Assembly: GCA_963575645.1 (NCBI GenBank)
Contig: OY754468.1
Coordinates: forward strand, 48,557,665-48,621,664
DNA from: Xanthostigma xanthostigma
Taxonomy: Eukaryota; Arthropoda; Insecta; Raphidioptera; Raphidiidae
DNA length: 64,000 bases
Direction of reading: 5' to 3'
Shown piece by piece: positions 21,906 to 33,861 of this stretch. Both the position numbers and the translations under genes were made by a program. A model generated the notes under the pieces. It was not told the DNA's origin, made no database searches, and saw nothing but the letters and a program-made list of their open reading frames with translations. The first letter of the stretch is position 1. Each line of letters opens with the position of its first letter.

Positions 21906-22092
21906 AAAATATTAGTTAAAAAAAGTATAAATATTGCTTTTTATCGACAAAAACTTTTGAACGGTAACTCCGATCATCATGAAATTTGGAAACAACATTC
22001 ATCTCGGTAAACTAAGGTGAATGTGTGTACTCATGTCCCTCCCTTCCCCATTCGTTCTTTTACACCCGGGTGAAACCGGACGGGACCGCTAG

Positions 22093-22945
22093 TATAATAT
22101 AAAATTCCCGTGTCACAATTTTGGCCGCGCTTATCTCCGAAACCACTGAACAGATTTTAATGAAATTTTGTAAAATGTGTCTTGTTTGGTGCAACTTACG
22201 CTATAGGATAGTTTTTATTAAATAACGGATAAGGCCGCTAATGATACATAAATAAAATACTTGGTAACTAATAGTAATATGGTATTTTATTACAAAAATA
22301 TCAAATCAGCATTGTTTTGTATCATTAGTTACCATAGAGATAAGGAACTTTTCTCTTTCTGAATTGCAGACACTTTCACTACTCTCTCGCGTACTCTAGT
22401 CTAATATCTCTATGGTTACGACATAGATACGAAATAAGTTTATGAATTAAAAATGAAAAATAAAATTTTGAAGGACACAGTAAATGAAAAATCATTGCAT
22501 TACCGCGCGACTTACCAGCACAGATATGTTAGACAAGCTTTTTTTGTAAGTTACGCCTTTGCCATCTTTAGAAAGAATACAGTGCGGCGTACCTTCTGCA
22601 GTTATTTGTTATTCCTGTCGGGACTTTATTACACTCGGTTTGTAGTATTACAGGAACAGGGAAACAAGGAGTATATAAACACGAGTCTTCACATCCCAGT
22701 AGGTGTCATGGAGCAGCTCTAAGCTTGCTCGTCAATTTAAAACTTTCAATGATTTCGTCTGGGTTCAGTGCAGTGCAAACATAACTGTCTTCTAAAAATT
22801 TATAGGAATTTAAATAAAACAGAACTGACACCGCGACTTTTGCAGAACGAAACGTCTGCGCTGGATCTCATTTTTTTTTCTGAATTTATTTATTATTTTC
22901 ATGTTTATCTAAACACAAGCTTTCAGGTGGATTGGGAATGAAATA
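22093..22945. other. 5' remnant of another Helitron-like repeat, then no gene
   Basis: TATAATATAAAATTCCCGTG and TCTCCGAAACCACTGAACAG (22093-22165) resemble the 5' part of a lepidopteran Helitron. The 89-codon open frame at 22453-22722 shows no domain. Confidence 0.4.
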
Positions 22946-23367
22946 CACCGATCCCCGATTTACACGGTAGTTGTTTTACACGTTTTCGCTTTTACACGGT
23001 TTTCCAAATAAGTTTTTTTTTTGTTTTTATCGCACTCTACTAAATGCTACTGTGATTGAACACGTGCGCTGTGTACACATCTCACGGGGAATCCCGAGCT
23101 TATGTGCTGATTTGCTGCACACGCACACTGTGTCTGTATTTCTTCGCATAAAATTAAAGTGTTTCCGTAATATATTACATATTTTAACCTGTCAATGCAT
23201 TTTATTTTTATTTCTGTGTACACCTAAAAATCACAACTGTTAAATAGCAAAATTATGCATTTTCTGCAAGTTTTTCGATTTACACGGTTTTGACTTGAAA
23301 ATTTTTAATTTTCGATTTACACGTTTTTCTCAGGAACGTATCTACCGTGTAAATCGGGGGATAGGTG
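22946..23367. mobile_element. Tc1/mariner (pogo-like) MITE
   Basis: The terminal inverted repeats are CACCGATCCCCGATTTACAC and its counterpart GTGTAAATCGGGGGATAGGTG (last 20 shared). They are flanked by TA on both sides. GATTTACACG-type motifs occur five times inside. It is 422 bp and non-coding. Confidence 0.8.
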
Positions 23368-23618
23368 TAATGAAGAGCAACAACTATTTCTTATTACCAT
23401 TCCAACCCACTAGTGAGGAATGGTACTATAGTTTAGGTCAAAATTCACTTTTCAAAATTTTACAATATTTTTTCGTTTTGAGGTCAACAAAGCAAAAAAC
23501 ATATTTTTGGAAATACTCTGTGCGTCTGCTTGTATGATGGTCTGTTAGTCTGTGAGCACGATACAGGTCAACCGGATGAACGGATTGAATCCAAATTTCG
23601 GGAGGATGTTTGATACGT

Positions 23619-23753
23619 AAATATGAAGAACCCTATTGTTTTTGGTGAAAATCGGCGCATGCGCAAAAGAGATATATAAAAAACAACGTTATAGCATATA
23701 TCTCTTTTGCGCATGCGCCGATTTTCACCAAAAACAATAGGGCTCTTCATATT
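23619..23753. repeat. 57-bp-arm hairpin
   Basis: The arms 23619-23676 and 23696-23753 are almost perfect reverse complements (CTATTGTTTTTGGTGAAAAT, CGGCGCATGCGCAAAAGAGA) with a 19-bp loop. Confidence 0.9.
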
Positions 23754-25232
23754 TATTAATGGTATATTAATGGTACATTTTTCATAACGGTTTATTATAT
23801 TATTTATTTTTTCAAGATAATTTATTAAAAAAATGTTTTTCTAAGCTTTATAGTTTCGGAAATATTTTGAAAATAAAATCAACTGTTCTTTTGTTTTGTA
23901 GATCTGTCAGAAATAAACAATATACTTATTTTATAAAACTAAATTTGAATTTGAAAATTTAAAAAAAAAATACTTTTGATGTCCTTTTGAGACTAAAAAT
24001 TAAGAAAATAAATTATAGTTTAAAAAAACTAAAAAAAAACACGCTTTAATCGCAAACCGAACTAAAAAGTAGAAAAAAACTTATTAACAAAAAAGTAAAA
24101 AATAGCATGAGGTGCTCTCTAGACGCTCGACAATTGAGGCCATAACCGAATTTAGATTGGTATTGAAAGGGTTAAAGTGCAACTTTTAAATTACTTACAT
24201 AATCGCAACTCGATGCTATAGTATATTTGCTCACCTGAAATAAAAAGAAAAATCGTATAAAAATAAACATATATAAACAATTTGAAAGTGTAAATATAAA
24301 ATTGTTCACAGTGGAAAATTTAGTAGGACGATTATTATTACAGTTTCGCACTTTGCTTTTAAAATTTCGAATAAAAACATCGCAAATTACCTGCAGTCAT
24401 AAGCTTTCAGATAAAGTACTTTCCGGCAAATTTAAATTGCGCAAAAAACACGGTTTAGTTTAGAATATTTCCTGTTTGCTCATATAAATGTCTTCTGTAA
24501 CTTTTATAGTATCAAAGTTATAGCGTTTAAAGTTTATTTGTAATTTTTAGAAAACTTTAAAAGCTCATATAACTTCGAAATCAAACGAGGAAGAGTGTGG
24601 AGTCAATTGGAATCAGAATGGCTTTTCTTCTACACGCTTTCTGACAAATTTCGATTTTTATTGAAATTCACATTTTCTTCAAAATAAACTTTGAAAAAAA
24701 AGAACTAATAATTATTTTTTTCAAACTGGCAATCTGGTTCCAATGAGCAAACATTTATCTTTTCTGGTTTAGAAGACGGACTTCCAAATATTTGAATAGT
24801 GCGTAGCTTAGAAGTTTATAATAACAAAAACATTTACACAATTACACATGTTCCATGGTAACTTTAAAAACGTTCTTCGAATTTTATTTTAAAAAAATCA
24901 CATTTATGTGTTCGTTTTTTCGTCTTTAGATTGCAGATTATAGACGCTCAAAAACTGAGGTCATCAGCGTCTGTCTTTCATTTTTGGTGTACCATTTGAT
25001 TACACATTTAATGGTAAAATTATCATAAATTTAAAATCTCTCTTTATTACAAATCTCTTTCAACTTGACATTATCGTAAAATCGTTTAGTTAACTTAAAG
25101 ATGGAGAATAAAGCTATTCAAAATAAAGACTTGATATGTATATCTGATATTTTATTATGAAAAGAACTTCCGTTAACAAACTTATTTCACGTGAGTAGCG
25201 TTTACACCGGCAATCAGCTTCATTCATACAAG
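23754..25232. other. no gene; short recurrent motif
   Basis: AGACGCTCGACAATTGAGG (24120) and TAGACGCTCAAAAACTGAGG (24942) belong to a motif found at five loci of the window. Otherwise there are AT-rich fragments resembling 5860-5900. Confidence 0.4.
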
Positions 25233-25828
25233 TAGTGATGTGTCCACATGAGTCTATATTGGGAGTTGGCTCCGTGCGCTCCGCTCACTAAAAAGAGTCG
25301 CTCAGAGGGAATCGTTCAAAGGAGCGACACTAGACAGTACGCACTTCGCAAGAGTGCAAACTGCAGAGGTGTGAACTGTCATCATGCATGCTCAGAAGTC
25401 ACTTAGCATTGCACAGCACAATACACACACTCAGCTCTGAGCTCATTTTCATATGATTCTGATATTATATTCCTCGCATTGAGGATAAACTATAAAGTAT
25501 AATAAAAGCTTAACAATAATAATGTTTATTGTTACAATATTATATCTCTGTCAACGACGTCAATGTGAATGGTTTAAGTCACTGTAAACAGTGTGTCATT
25601 CAACATTAAACGACTCAGCAAAGATAACTCCGTACGTGCAAAGTTCACTAGTGCCTCTGTGCCCTGTGCTGTATGCGCTCTGCAAATGTGCGAATGCAAT
25701 AGTACAGAATAGCTCAGCACAGAGCAATGGCGCTCGGAGTGAGTCATTCACAAAAAAAAGAGTGACTCGCTCCGCTCCGAGAAAGGAGTCGTTCATTATG
25801 AACGACTCGCTCAGAGACGACATATCAC
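25233..25828 (+). mobile_element. element with TAGTGATGTGTC ends, copy 1
   Basis: The left end is TAGTGATGTGTC, the right end GACGACATATCAC. An inverted copy lies at 36443-37013. The GAGCGGAGCGCACGGAGCC-type and AGAGTGACTCGCTC motifs are GC-richer than the surroundings. The open frames here are repeat-derived. Confidence 0.75.
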
Positions 25829-25989
25829 AACATACAAGACGTTATTATATCCAGGTTAATTTCGAACAAAATTCATTTAAACTGTAGCTTTTTGAAATGG
25901 GGATATTCTGTTCTCTAAAACGAAACGATATTTAAATCAAAACGAGTTCATAATCACAAAATAAAAAAAAATACATGTAGAATTGATAA

Positions 25990-26550
25990 CCTCTTTTTCA
26001 ATGTCCATATTCACCGAACTCTATTAAAGATAGTTGTTACTAATCTTGGAACAAAGTTATTTGTTACTTTCAATTCACCAAGCAAAATATCAGGTAGAAA
26101 AGTTAGTTAAAGAATAAATATACACTGCGCTATACTCCTTATTCTTTTTGTTGAATATTTTGACGTTCACCCAAAAATCCAACCGATAGCGTTAGTGTAA
26201 ACGTCAAATAAAAAGTTTCACAAAATAATTAATGTTTTATCCTAACCCAATTGCACACAAAACTTCCAATAACTTTAATATTTTACAACTATACACTCCA
26301 CAAAAGGTTAATAAGCAACACGTAAATAAATTCACAAGAGCAAACTGTAGATATAATACTCCACGTTTAACGTTAGGTATTATGATCTATGTGGCGGCTG
26401 TTATTATTTTATCAGACGAATAAATATTTATACCTTCGAAGTAAGAGATTTATACCTGCAGTAACCATAACTATGGGTGGTGAATTGAGTTATCTTTATT
26501 TATTCGGAGGAATAGTTACCCGAAGAACAAATGAACAAAGTCGGTTAAAA
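25990..26550 (-). mobile_element. MITE family L, copy 1
   Basis: An inverted counterpart of 28610-29185. They share TAACCCAATTGCACACAAAA, GTAGATATAATACTC and CTATGTGGCGGC. The ends (inverted between copies) are ACCGAACNCTATT and its complement. It is non-coding. Confidence 0.8.
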
Positions 26551-27198
26551 ATACCGTGGTGTCTGCACGCAGCGGGTCTCGGCGATGTAAACAGGTTCAT
26601 ACAAGGCAAAGGACCTTGACGACATTTGTAAAGGGGGGCAGGAGGAAGGGCGGGCGACGTAGTGGCGCGGTGTCACCGTCATCAATCATGCTGTATGCGA
26701 TTTGACATTTCTGATGAGAATGTTTTTTCACATTTTTGTATATTAAGTAAAATCGAGTGTGAAGGTTGATTCTTTCAACTTCTTTATCCCTCTCCATCGG
26801 AGCCGTTATATATTTTACTTTCATGAATCTCATTTCAGTAGCGTTTTTAAACTGAAAATTTCATGCCTGAAGGACGTGCAGTGTATGTATTGTACCTAAA
26901 TTTTACCTGAAATATTTTGTTAAATAATGGCATATTTTTAACACGCGCTTATGTTAGCTTGACCTGTATGTAAAGGGATTTTTTAGTGTAATTTTCACCA
27001 ATTTTAAGAAGTCTGATTAACTTGAAAATTTGCATACGTGTGAAAGGCCGATGACAATACAATAGTTTCATAAAAATAAAATTGAATTCAAAAATTTAGA
27101 AAAAAATTGAATTTGAAAATTTTGAAAAAAATTACTTTTGATGTCGTTTTGAGACTAAAAATTAAGAAAATAAATTATAGTTTAAAAAAAAACGCTTT
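26551..27198. other. no gene recognised
   Basis: GAGACTAAAAATTAAGAAAA (27149) repeats 23987. Open frames show no domain. Confidence 0.4.
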
Positions 27199-27851
27199 AA
27201 GGAGGTTGATGCGTTACAGTCCCAATCAAAAGTAAGTCGAATTCTAAATGGCAGCTTTTCCATAATTTTTTACAAAAGGCTATAAGTCGATAATACCAAT
27301 AAATTATTGTCATAAAGGCATAAATAAATAATTTTTTTTAATATTAATTAATTATTTCAGTATTTTACTTAATGGACTAACTTTTGAATTTTTTGTACAA
27401 AGTTAGGTTAGAACAAATAAATTTATGTAAATATATGTATTTTACATATTTTTTGCAGTAATTAATTAAAAAAAGAAATTGGAAATCATTAAAAAGTTGA
27501 AAATTCAGTTAAAATTGTTAAAATTGTCAAGAATAAAAGTCCATAATCGAAAAGTGCTAAGGTTTAATATTTTTTTTATTGATTGAAAGTCTCCTAATTA
27601 AATTGGAAGAAATATTAAAATATGCATAAGACATCGATGCTTTACATAGTTAGTTTTCGGAACTGCTGACATTATTTGGTTATTTGCAAAAAATTAAAAT
27701 GTACCGTTTGCATGCTAGGTTGACATATTTTCCATAAGACTACATGTAAAAGTTTTTTTTAATTTTTGACTTCATAAATCTCCTAATGATTTTGGGTTGT
27801 TTACAGAAAATTTTGTCATAAAAAAAAATCTATTAAAAAAACTTTATTTCC
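27199..27851 (-). mobile_element. MITE family K, copy 2
   Basis: Starts AAGGAGGTTGATGCGTTACA and is the inverted copy of 10243-10928. The far end is lost at about 27851 (CTTTATTTC). Confidence 0.75.
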
Positions 27852-27967
27852 TTAATAGCAATCATCGCCCGGACTGTATATTAATTTTGCTTACCTGGCA
27901 TTTCTACGAAAAATGTCTACGACTACAAATGGTATAGACTGATTGATTTTCATAGAAAAGCATTGTT

Positions 27968-28165
27968 TTTGACGTGATAACGTCTTATAAATTGATGAAT
28001 CACCAATCTTATAAATTGATGAAACACCGGCTGCATGCACGAAAAAGTGTAACGTTCCTAACGTTCCGCCTGACCCCTGCGTGATTATTAAATATGATAT
28101 TCGAGCGGAATACGTTATCACGTAAAACTATCGTCCGTAAACCGACTTTACAGACAACCAATTTT
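27968..28165 (+). repeat. repeat M, short form
   Basis: Runs from ACGTGATAACGTCTTATAAA through GAAACACCGGCTGCATGCAC, GTGTAACGTTCC and TATGATATTCGAGCGGAATA to GTAAACCGACTTTACAGACA. Both halves contain ACGTGATAACGT or GTTATCACGT. TTATAAATTGATGAA is doubled near its start. Confidence 0.8.
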
Positions 28166-28609
28166 TTTTTTTTAATAATTTGTGACGTTTATAAAATTTC
28201 TACCGATTCTTCAGAATCCAGATATACACATTTTTCAGGGAAAATAAAGCGGAAAAAGAATAGAGTGAATACTTTTAAACCTCTCTTGATAAATTTAGAA
28301 AAGAGATGTAAAGAGATGCTTATATACAAAAAAAAAAACTGTCACTAGAGCTATATTTGACGGAGCTTCCAGCAGCTTTAGCACGTAGTCAGTATTGTTG
28401 TGAGGCTTTGTGTTGTGTTCAAAATAGGCCACTTGTAAGGGTTTAGAAGAAAACCCAACATGCAAGTCAAATGGAAAAATCCTGACTGTATACCGGAAAA
28501 TAACTTTGTGTTATATCCGCATCATCAAGGATGTGGAGATATATTTATTCTTATCAAATATTACGATGCATAAACTTAAAACATAACGTTTTATAGAAAA
28601 ACATTTAAT
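28166..28609. other. no gene recognised
   Basis: AT-rich. The 84-codon open frame at 28094-28348 begins inside repeat M. Confidence 0.4.
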
Positions 28610-29185
28610 GGCCATATTAACCGAACGCTATTCGGCTCATTTATTCTTCAGGTAACTATTCCCCCGAATAAATAGCGATAATTCAATTCACCAAACATAA
28701 TTATGTTTATCGCGTGTATAAATCTATTGTCTTACTTCTAAAGTATAAATATTTATTCGCTTGATAAAATAAAAATGGCCGCCACATAGACCATAATACC
28801 TAACCTATAAACGTAGAGTATTATATCTACAGTTTGCTCTTGTGAATTTAATTGTGTTAATAATTATTAACCTTTTGTGAAGTGTATAGTTGTAAGACAT
28901 TAAAGTTAGCGGAAGTTTTGTGTGCAATTGGGTTAAGATAAAACATTATTATTTTGTGAAACTTTTTTTCTGACGGTTACACTAACGCCATCGGTCGGAT
29001 TTTTGGGTGAACGTCAAAATATTCAATAAAAAGAGCAAGGAGTATAGTGCAGTACATATTTATTCTTTAACTAACTTTTATACCTGATATTTGGCTTGGT
29101 GAATTGAAAGTTAATTTTATTCTAACGAATAAGTTTGTCTCAAGATTAGTAACTTCTATTTTTAATAGTGTTCGGTGAATATGGG
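28610..29185 (+). mobile_element. MITE family L, copy 2
   Basis: AACCGAACGCTATT at the left and AATAGTGTTCGGTG at the right are inverted terminal repeats. It is ~575 bp, non-coding, and inverted relative to 25990-26550. Confidence 0.82.
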
Positions 29186-30341
29186 CATCAGATAAATTGA
29201 AATTTAAAAATGAATATTTAGTTATCTCAACGTTGACAAACTTTTTCATTACATATTTTTTGACAACGGAATATTTTTTTCGAATTTGAAAAACGACGCT
29301 CAAGACGACGCAACAGTACGAAACAAAAGTCACGACCTTGCCTAAATTTCTAGCGTAGGATGACGTGATGAATTAAATAAATGAATACGGAAGATTCAAG
29401 ATTAGTGTCCAAAAGTTCAAACATGGAGTAATTTACGTAAGAAAGGCGGAACGAAGCTGTCGTCCTGGTACCTCCAACATAGGATGAAGTGCAGAAAAAA
29501 AAATTTCCGTTTGTAATCGCGCTTAGAGTTTAATCGAAAAAAAACGCCGTAGTTTTTAGTAATTTTGCGCGTTCGTAAAAAAGAAATGGATAAAAAACAA
29601 TGTCATTTATTACCAACCCTAAAAAAAATCTAAACTTGCAGTTAGGTTAGAACGTGGTCAAATTTGGGGGTGACAACTATTGCGTGACTGTATATATGAA
29701 TGCAGTGCGTGACTACGCGCACGCGCGTAACCACGTATCAACAAACGTGCGTGTATTAGAGCTTAAAATTAGTGGGAGAGACGACGAAAATATTTAATGC
29801 AATATGAGAATTTCTCAAAACTATTGGAGGATCAACTTTTACGAAATCAAAAGTCATTAATAGAGAACCACGTCACGTTTTTTTGTAGCATAAAACAAAG
29901 ATTCAAGTCTCTTAATAATACAATGAAAATATGGCGTATTCATTTAAAAAACGCATGTTAAAATACGACTTTCTATAATTCGCGCCAAAAAATCCAAGTC
30001 ATGTGACCTGACGTCAGTGCTAGGGAGATCACAGGCTTATTGCGTACCGTCGCTATTCTGGATGTAAAAAGTAAATACATTAATGTTTCTATGGAAACAA
30101 ATGACAAGAACGTATAGTAAAATAGTCAGCTGTCAGACAATTGTGACGTCACATTTCGCCGATTTGTTTTAAATTACGCTCTGCGTTAGGTACATCATTT
30201 ATAAGTAAGGTCTTTTCTTGTAGAAAAGCTACATATTTTAAACAAACCTTTCAGTATTGAACGTTCCATATTTTTGCTACTTAAAAATTAACATAAATAT
30301 CGATTCATAATTTTTATACATGTTCTCCATTTTTAAATTAA
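29186..30341. other. no gene recognised
   Basis: Contains a CpG-containing stretch (ACTACGCGCACGCGCGTAAC near 29715) and scattered TE-like words. No supported feature. Confidence 0.4.
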
Positions 30342-30655
30342 CAATAATACTAATAATAATAATAATAATATATTTCGTTACAATTGACAATTAGTTTGTA
30401 ACATGTCGTTTACAATAATTTGTTTACACTATAAAATCATTTAGTCTGTAGAATTCTTTGTTTACCAGTTCATTCCCTAGAACTTCCTTGAAACGAGGCA
30501 GGGGCTCAATGTTCTTTATTTTAGTTGGTAGATTGTTGTATAATTTTAAACAGTTGTAAAGTGCACCTCCCTCAAAGGAAGTTAAGGAATGAGCTGGTAA
30601 ACGAAAATCATTTGCTCCTCTAGTATTCAGATTATGATTCAAGTAGCTTTACAAA
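30342..30655 (-). mobile_element. 5'-truncated LINE 3' end
   Basis: The minus strand encodes LNHNLNTRGANDFRLP, FEGGALYNCLKLYNNLPTK and a stop at 30424. A short 3' UTR and an (ATT)n tail (30344-30371 on the plus strand as TAA) follow. The NTRxxxxFRLP and LYNNLP motifs mark the end of a CR1/Jockey-group reverse transcriptase. Confidence 0.75.
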
Positions 30656-31851
30656 AAAATGTTTTTAATACGACATTTTGACGGGAACAGTCTCAGCTCT
30701 CCGTCTCCAACATTTTAATTTTTGTGTATCGCTGTGTCACTTCCAAGCGAACCGGAAAAAATTGCAAAAGTTTGTTTTAAAAAAATTAAGCAAAAACTTA
30801 TTCAATTGATTTCGTGTTTCCTTCCAGCAATTCTTTTCTCAGCTGAATAGTATGTAGGTCATGTCCTCAACTGAAAACAGGAAACGGGAAAACGAGGACA
30901 CGTCGTTTTCGCGATCCTTCCTAACATCTGTTGCTAACACAGCACTGGAGGCAACCTCAAAATGCGAAACAACTATCAGACTGTCCCGGGACAATACGAT
31001 AAGGTCTTATCTTTGCACTGTTTGCGAATGACATTTGGTTTTATGTTAAGCAAACATCTCGAAAAACCAAAACAGTTTATGTATTTTTTTTTTGAAGTCT
31101 ATCTCCTTTAGCAGCTATTCATTTTAATGTGAAACATCTAATGGCGCGTTAAGTTGGGAGTAAAACCGTGCAATTGGGACGACGTTACGTTTTTCAGTTA
31201 CTAGTATACCGTTAGATGACAGTTTGTAACGCTTGCTGTGTTGAGTTGTAATATGGCTTTTGTCGACGTGGACATCTAACTTTATTAGTGACTAGAATAG
31301 TCACTTAGGTGGAGCTGCTAGTAACTTAAAGTTGCAGTGTTTTAGGAAGTGTCCGTAGAGGCTTTGTAACTTGAAGTGCATTTGGAAAGCTCAAATTTAC
31401 GTCACATCTGCCAGGCGTACCACAACGGTTCAAAATTTTGAACGTACATACCAAAATTAGAGAATTATCACGCAAGTGGTGCAAAGCTCTATGTCAGCTC
31501 TAAAACCCTCCTTGATCAGCTGAGTACATATAAACTTAATTTGATATCCAACCAACAATAGGATTTTCTGATTTTTTTTTTCAATACGGCGCCTCTCAGC
31601 CGCCATTTTGTAATATTTGTGACGCCATATATTCTAGGACACTCGAAAAGTCAAGGCTATTCTAACGATACCTCGTTTGTCTAAATCGGTTCATCCGTTC
31701 CAGCTCTAGATCACAACATCCGGATTTATCCATATACACAGATTGGATAAACACGATACCCTTCCTTGGCGTGTCGCAGTTTTGTAAAAGCGGTTAGGTC
31801 CTCTCCGCGTTTGGGTTACCAAATTTCGTCAAAACCAAAATAAAGCGAAAA
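30656..31851. other. no gene; TE-like fragments
   Basis: GGCGCCTCTCAGCCGCCATT (31590) with the following GATACCTCGTTTG and TCGGTTCATCCGTTCCAGC resembles Helitron-like internal sequence. No coding feature. Confidence 0.4.
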
Positions 31852-32040
31852 AATTGGTTGTCTGTAAAGTCGGTTTACGGACGATAGTTTTACGTGATAA
31901 CGTAATCCGCTCGAATATCATATTTAATAATCACGCACAGGGTCAGGCGGAACGTTACACTTTTTCGTGCATGCAGCCGGTGTTTCATCTTTTTGTATTG
32001 ACGTGATTCATCAATTTATAAGACATTATCACGTCAAAAA
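31852..32040 (-). repeat. repeat M, short form (inverted)
   Basis: Inverted relative to 27968-28165, with the same motif order. Ends GACATTATCACGTCA. Confidence 0.8.
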
Positions 32041-33130
32041 CTGTGAACGTAAAAAAAACTCAATATAATATGGTGGAAGTAACGTTGTGACCCGCTCTCC
32101 CACCACATTGTGATTCCCCGCAACTCTACACAAGAAATTGACGAAACCTATGGACAATGTACAGTTATTATCCGCTACTGAAATCGGATCCCAGATGCAG
32201 AGAAAACGCACATGGAACTCGATACATATAAAATCGTTAAACATTATTACTCTCATTTGTCGATACATTTTTCTTCTTTCGATTCTCTACTTCATTTGTC
32301 TGGAGTTCTGTTTTTGAAACTGTTGCTTTGCGCTTGTTACAAAGCTAATAAAAACAGTTACAGTAGAGCACCGCTAATCCGAACAAGAAATGTTTTCAAT
32401 ACACATGTAGAAGCCATTGATAGTATACTGCGTATATACATTTTACCATTATGACGTCACAACTGTCAAAAACAATTTTAGTGCGTTTGCAGTCACGTGA
32501 TTTTATTTAATATTTTATCAATTTTAAATTGCTTATAATTAATTTAAAAAAAGTTTTTTGAAAGTTTTTCGCATCGATTATCAATATTATTTATAATAAA
32601 GTTTTAAAATACAATAAAAAAATCGATAATTATTTTTTTTTCAAAAGCTTTATTATAATTTCACAAAAAAAATTGTAATTGTAGTACGCCACAAACAATA
32701 AATCAGTGGTCTATTGAATCTAGGTTTATACGGTTAATTCGAAAATCTGCTGATCCAAACAGGGCTCGGTTTCAATTTAGTTCATAACGAGACTACACTG
32801 TACTTGGAAATCAGCAATGGGGTTAATAAATCCACTGAACTGTAGCTAATATAAAACGATCAACTTAACAACCCAATGCGTTTCAGTTCAATCGTAACAC
32901 ACGCTTATTAATAACCGGTTGTAGTGAATTCGGTTATAACTCTTGTCAGATTTATCGTGTACAATTATTACGCCCCCCGCGGACGTTCACAATAAGTGGA
33001 CGCACCACTCGACGGAAGTATTTATCAATTTCAAATACACATCGAAAAAAAAGTTTCTTTAATTTAGGCTGTTTTCAAACATCTCATTTACGCCTACAAG
33101 TAATCAAATATAAATAAAGAAATCTGTGCA
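32041..33130. other. no gene recognised
   Basis: Two overlapping open frames near 32029-32454 show no domain. No other feature. Confidence 0.4.
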
Positions 33131-33200
33131 AGGTCAATGGTTCAGTGGTAGAATATTCGTCTGCCACGCGGGTGTCTCGGGTTCGATTCCCGACAGATGC
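33131..33200 (+). pseudogene. tRNA-Gly(GCC)-like sequence
   Basis: TGGTTCAGTGGTAGAATATT, CTGCCACGCGGG and CGGGTTCGATTCCCG match tRNA-Gly (anticodon GCC). The D, anticodon and T arms can fold. The 5' acceptor strand AGGTCAA does not pair with the 3' strand CAGATGC, so the gene is probably dead or is a SINE head. A tRNAscan-type score would decide. Confidence 0.6.
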
Positions 33201-33307
33201 GCAACGAATGTTATTTTTAGAGTTGAAAATTACACGATTAATTTTTGTTTATAATAATCATATTATTTTATAATTAAAATTTTCGAAAAATTGATCAGAC
33301 AAATTAG

Positions 33308-33861
33308 TAAAAAAACGAGTGTGCTTTAGACCACCCGACTGAAGTAAAACTTCTTCCTGCCATAATTTGTTATTATTCACCCGAAAATTCACAAAAAATG
33401 AACTTTAAAATGAATTTACAATTTTATTCACTTTAAACGTAGACTATTTAATGTACCTATTGAACAAAATATTAATTTATAAAATTGTTCAAGAACGAAA
33501 TGAACAGTCTAATATAAGAAGAAAGAAATATAAACGTAAAGATAATGAAAACAAAAGTAATACATTGCAATTACTAAGCGTAAATCTGTATGAAATATTA
33601 TTTAAAGTAGGTTTACAAAACTTTTTTCTGTTACCCGATAGCACCACTGGCAAGTAAAGTATGTGTCATTCTATTGTTAGTACTGTTTATATTTTCGGCC
33701 ACCTGATGGCACCACTATTCAGTGAAGTATTTGCGATCCTCTTTCTATCTTTACTAACTTATATCTCCGTCTCAACTTCCGTTCGCCTCGCCCGATCACA
33801 CTTCCGTAAATCTCTCGTCACGCATTCACCAGCTTACCAGCGTGCGTAAAGAAGTTTTACT
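33308..33861 (+). mobile_element. repeat B, copy 1
   Basis: Starts GAGTGTGCTTTAGACCACCC, with GAAGTAAAACTTCTT, and ends GCGTGCGTAAAGAAGTTTTA. The start and end share GAAGTAAAACTTCTT and AAGAAGTTTTACTT as inverted words. Related copies are at 39749, 46499 and 63400. The two ~65-codon open frames here are not genes. Confidence 0.7.

Larger units (their letters stand above)
21358..22092 (+). mobile_element. Helitron, Lep1-like, full length with tRNA-Lys-like block
   Basis: It starts A|TCTATACTAATATATAAAGC and ends GGGACCGCTAG|T. The tRNA-Lys-like block is at 21621-21693. A foreign chimeric piece (21777-21905) interrupts it. Both termini and the A/T insertion site fit Helitron rules. Confidence 0.88.

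Noticed and set aside
22453-22722. 89-codon open frame
   Set aside because: It has no domain, start context, splice sites or homologue that I recognise; chance length in this composition.
25596-25887. Open frames on both strands in the TAGTGATGTGTC element
   Set aside because: They exist because of low stop density in the GC-richer repeat; the second copy at 36443 does not conserve them.
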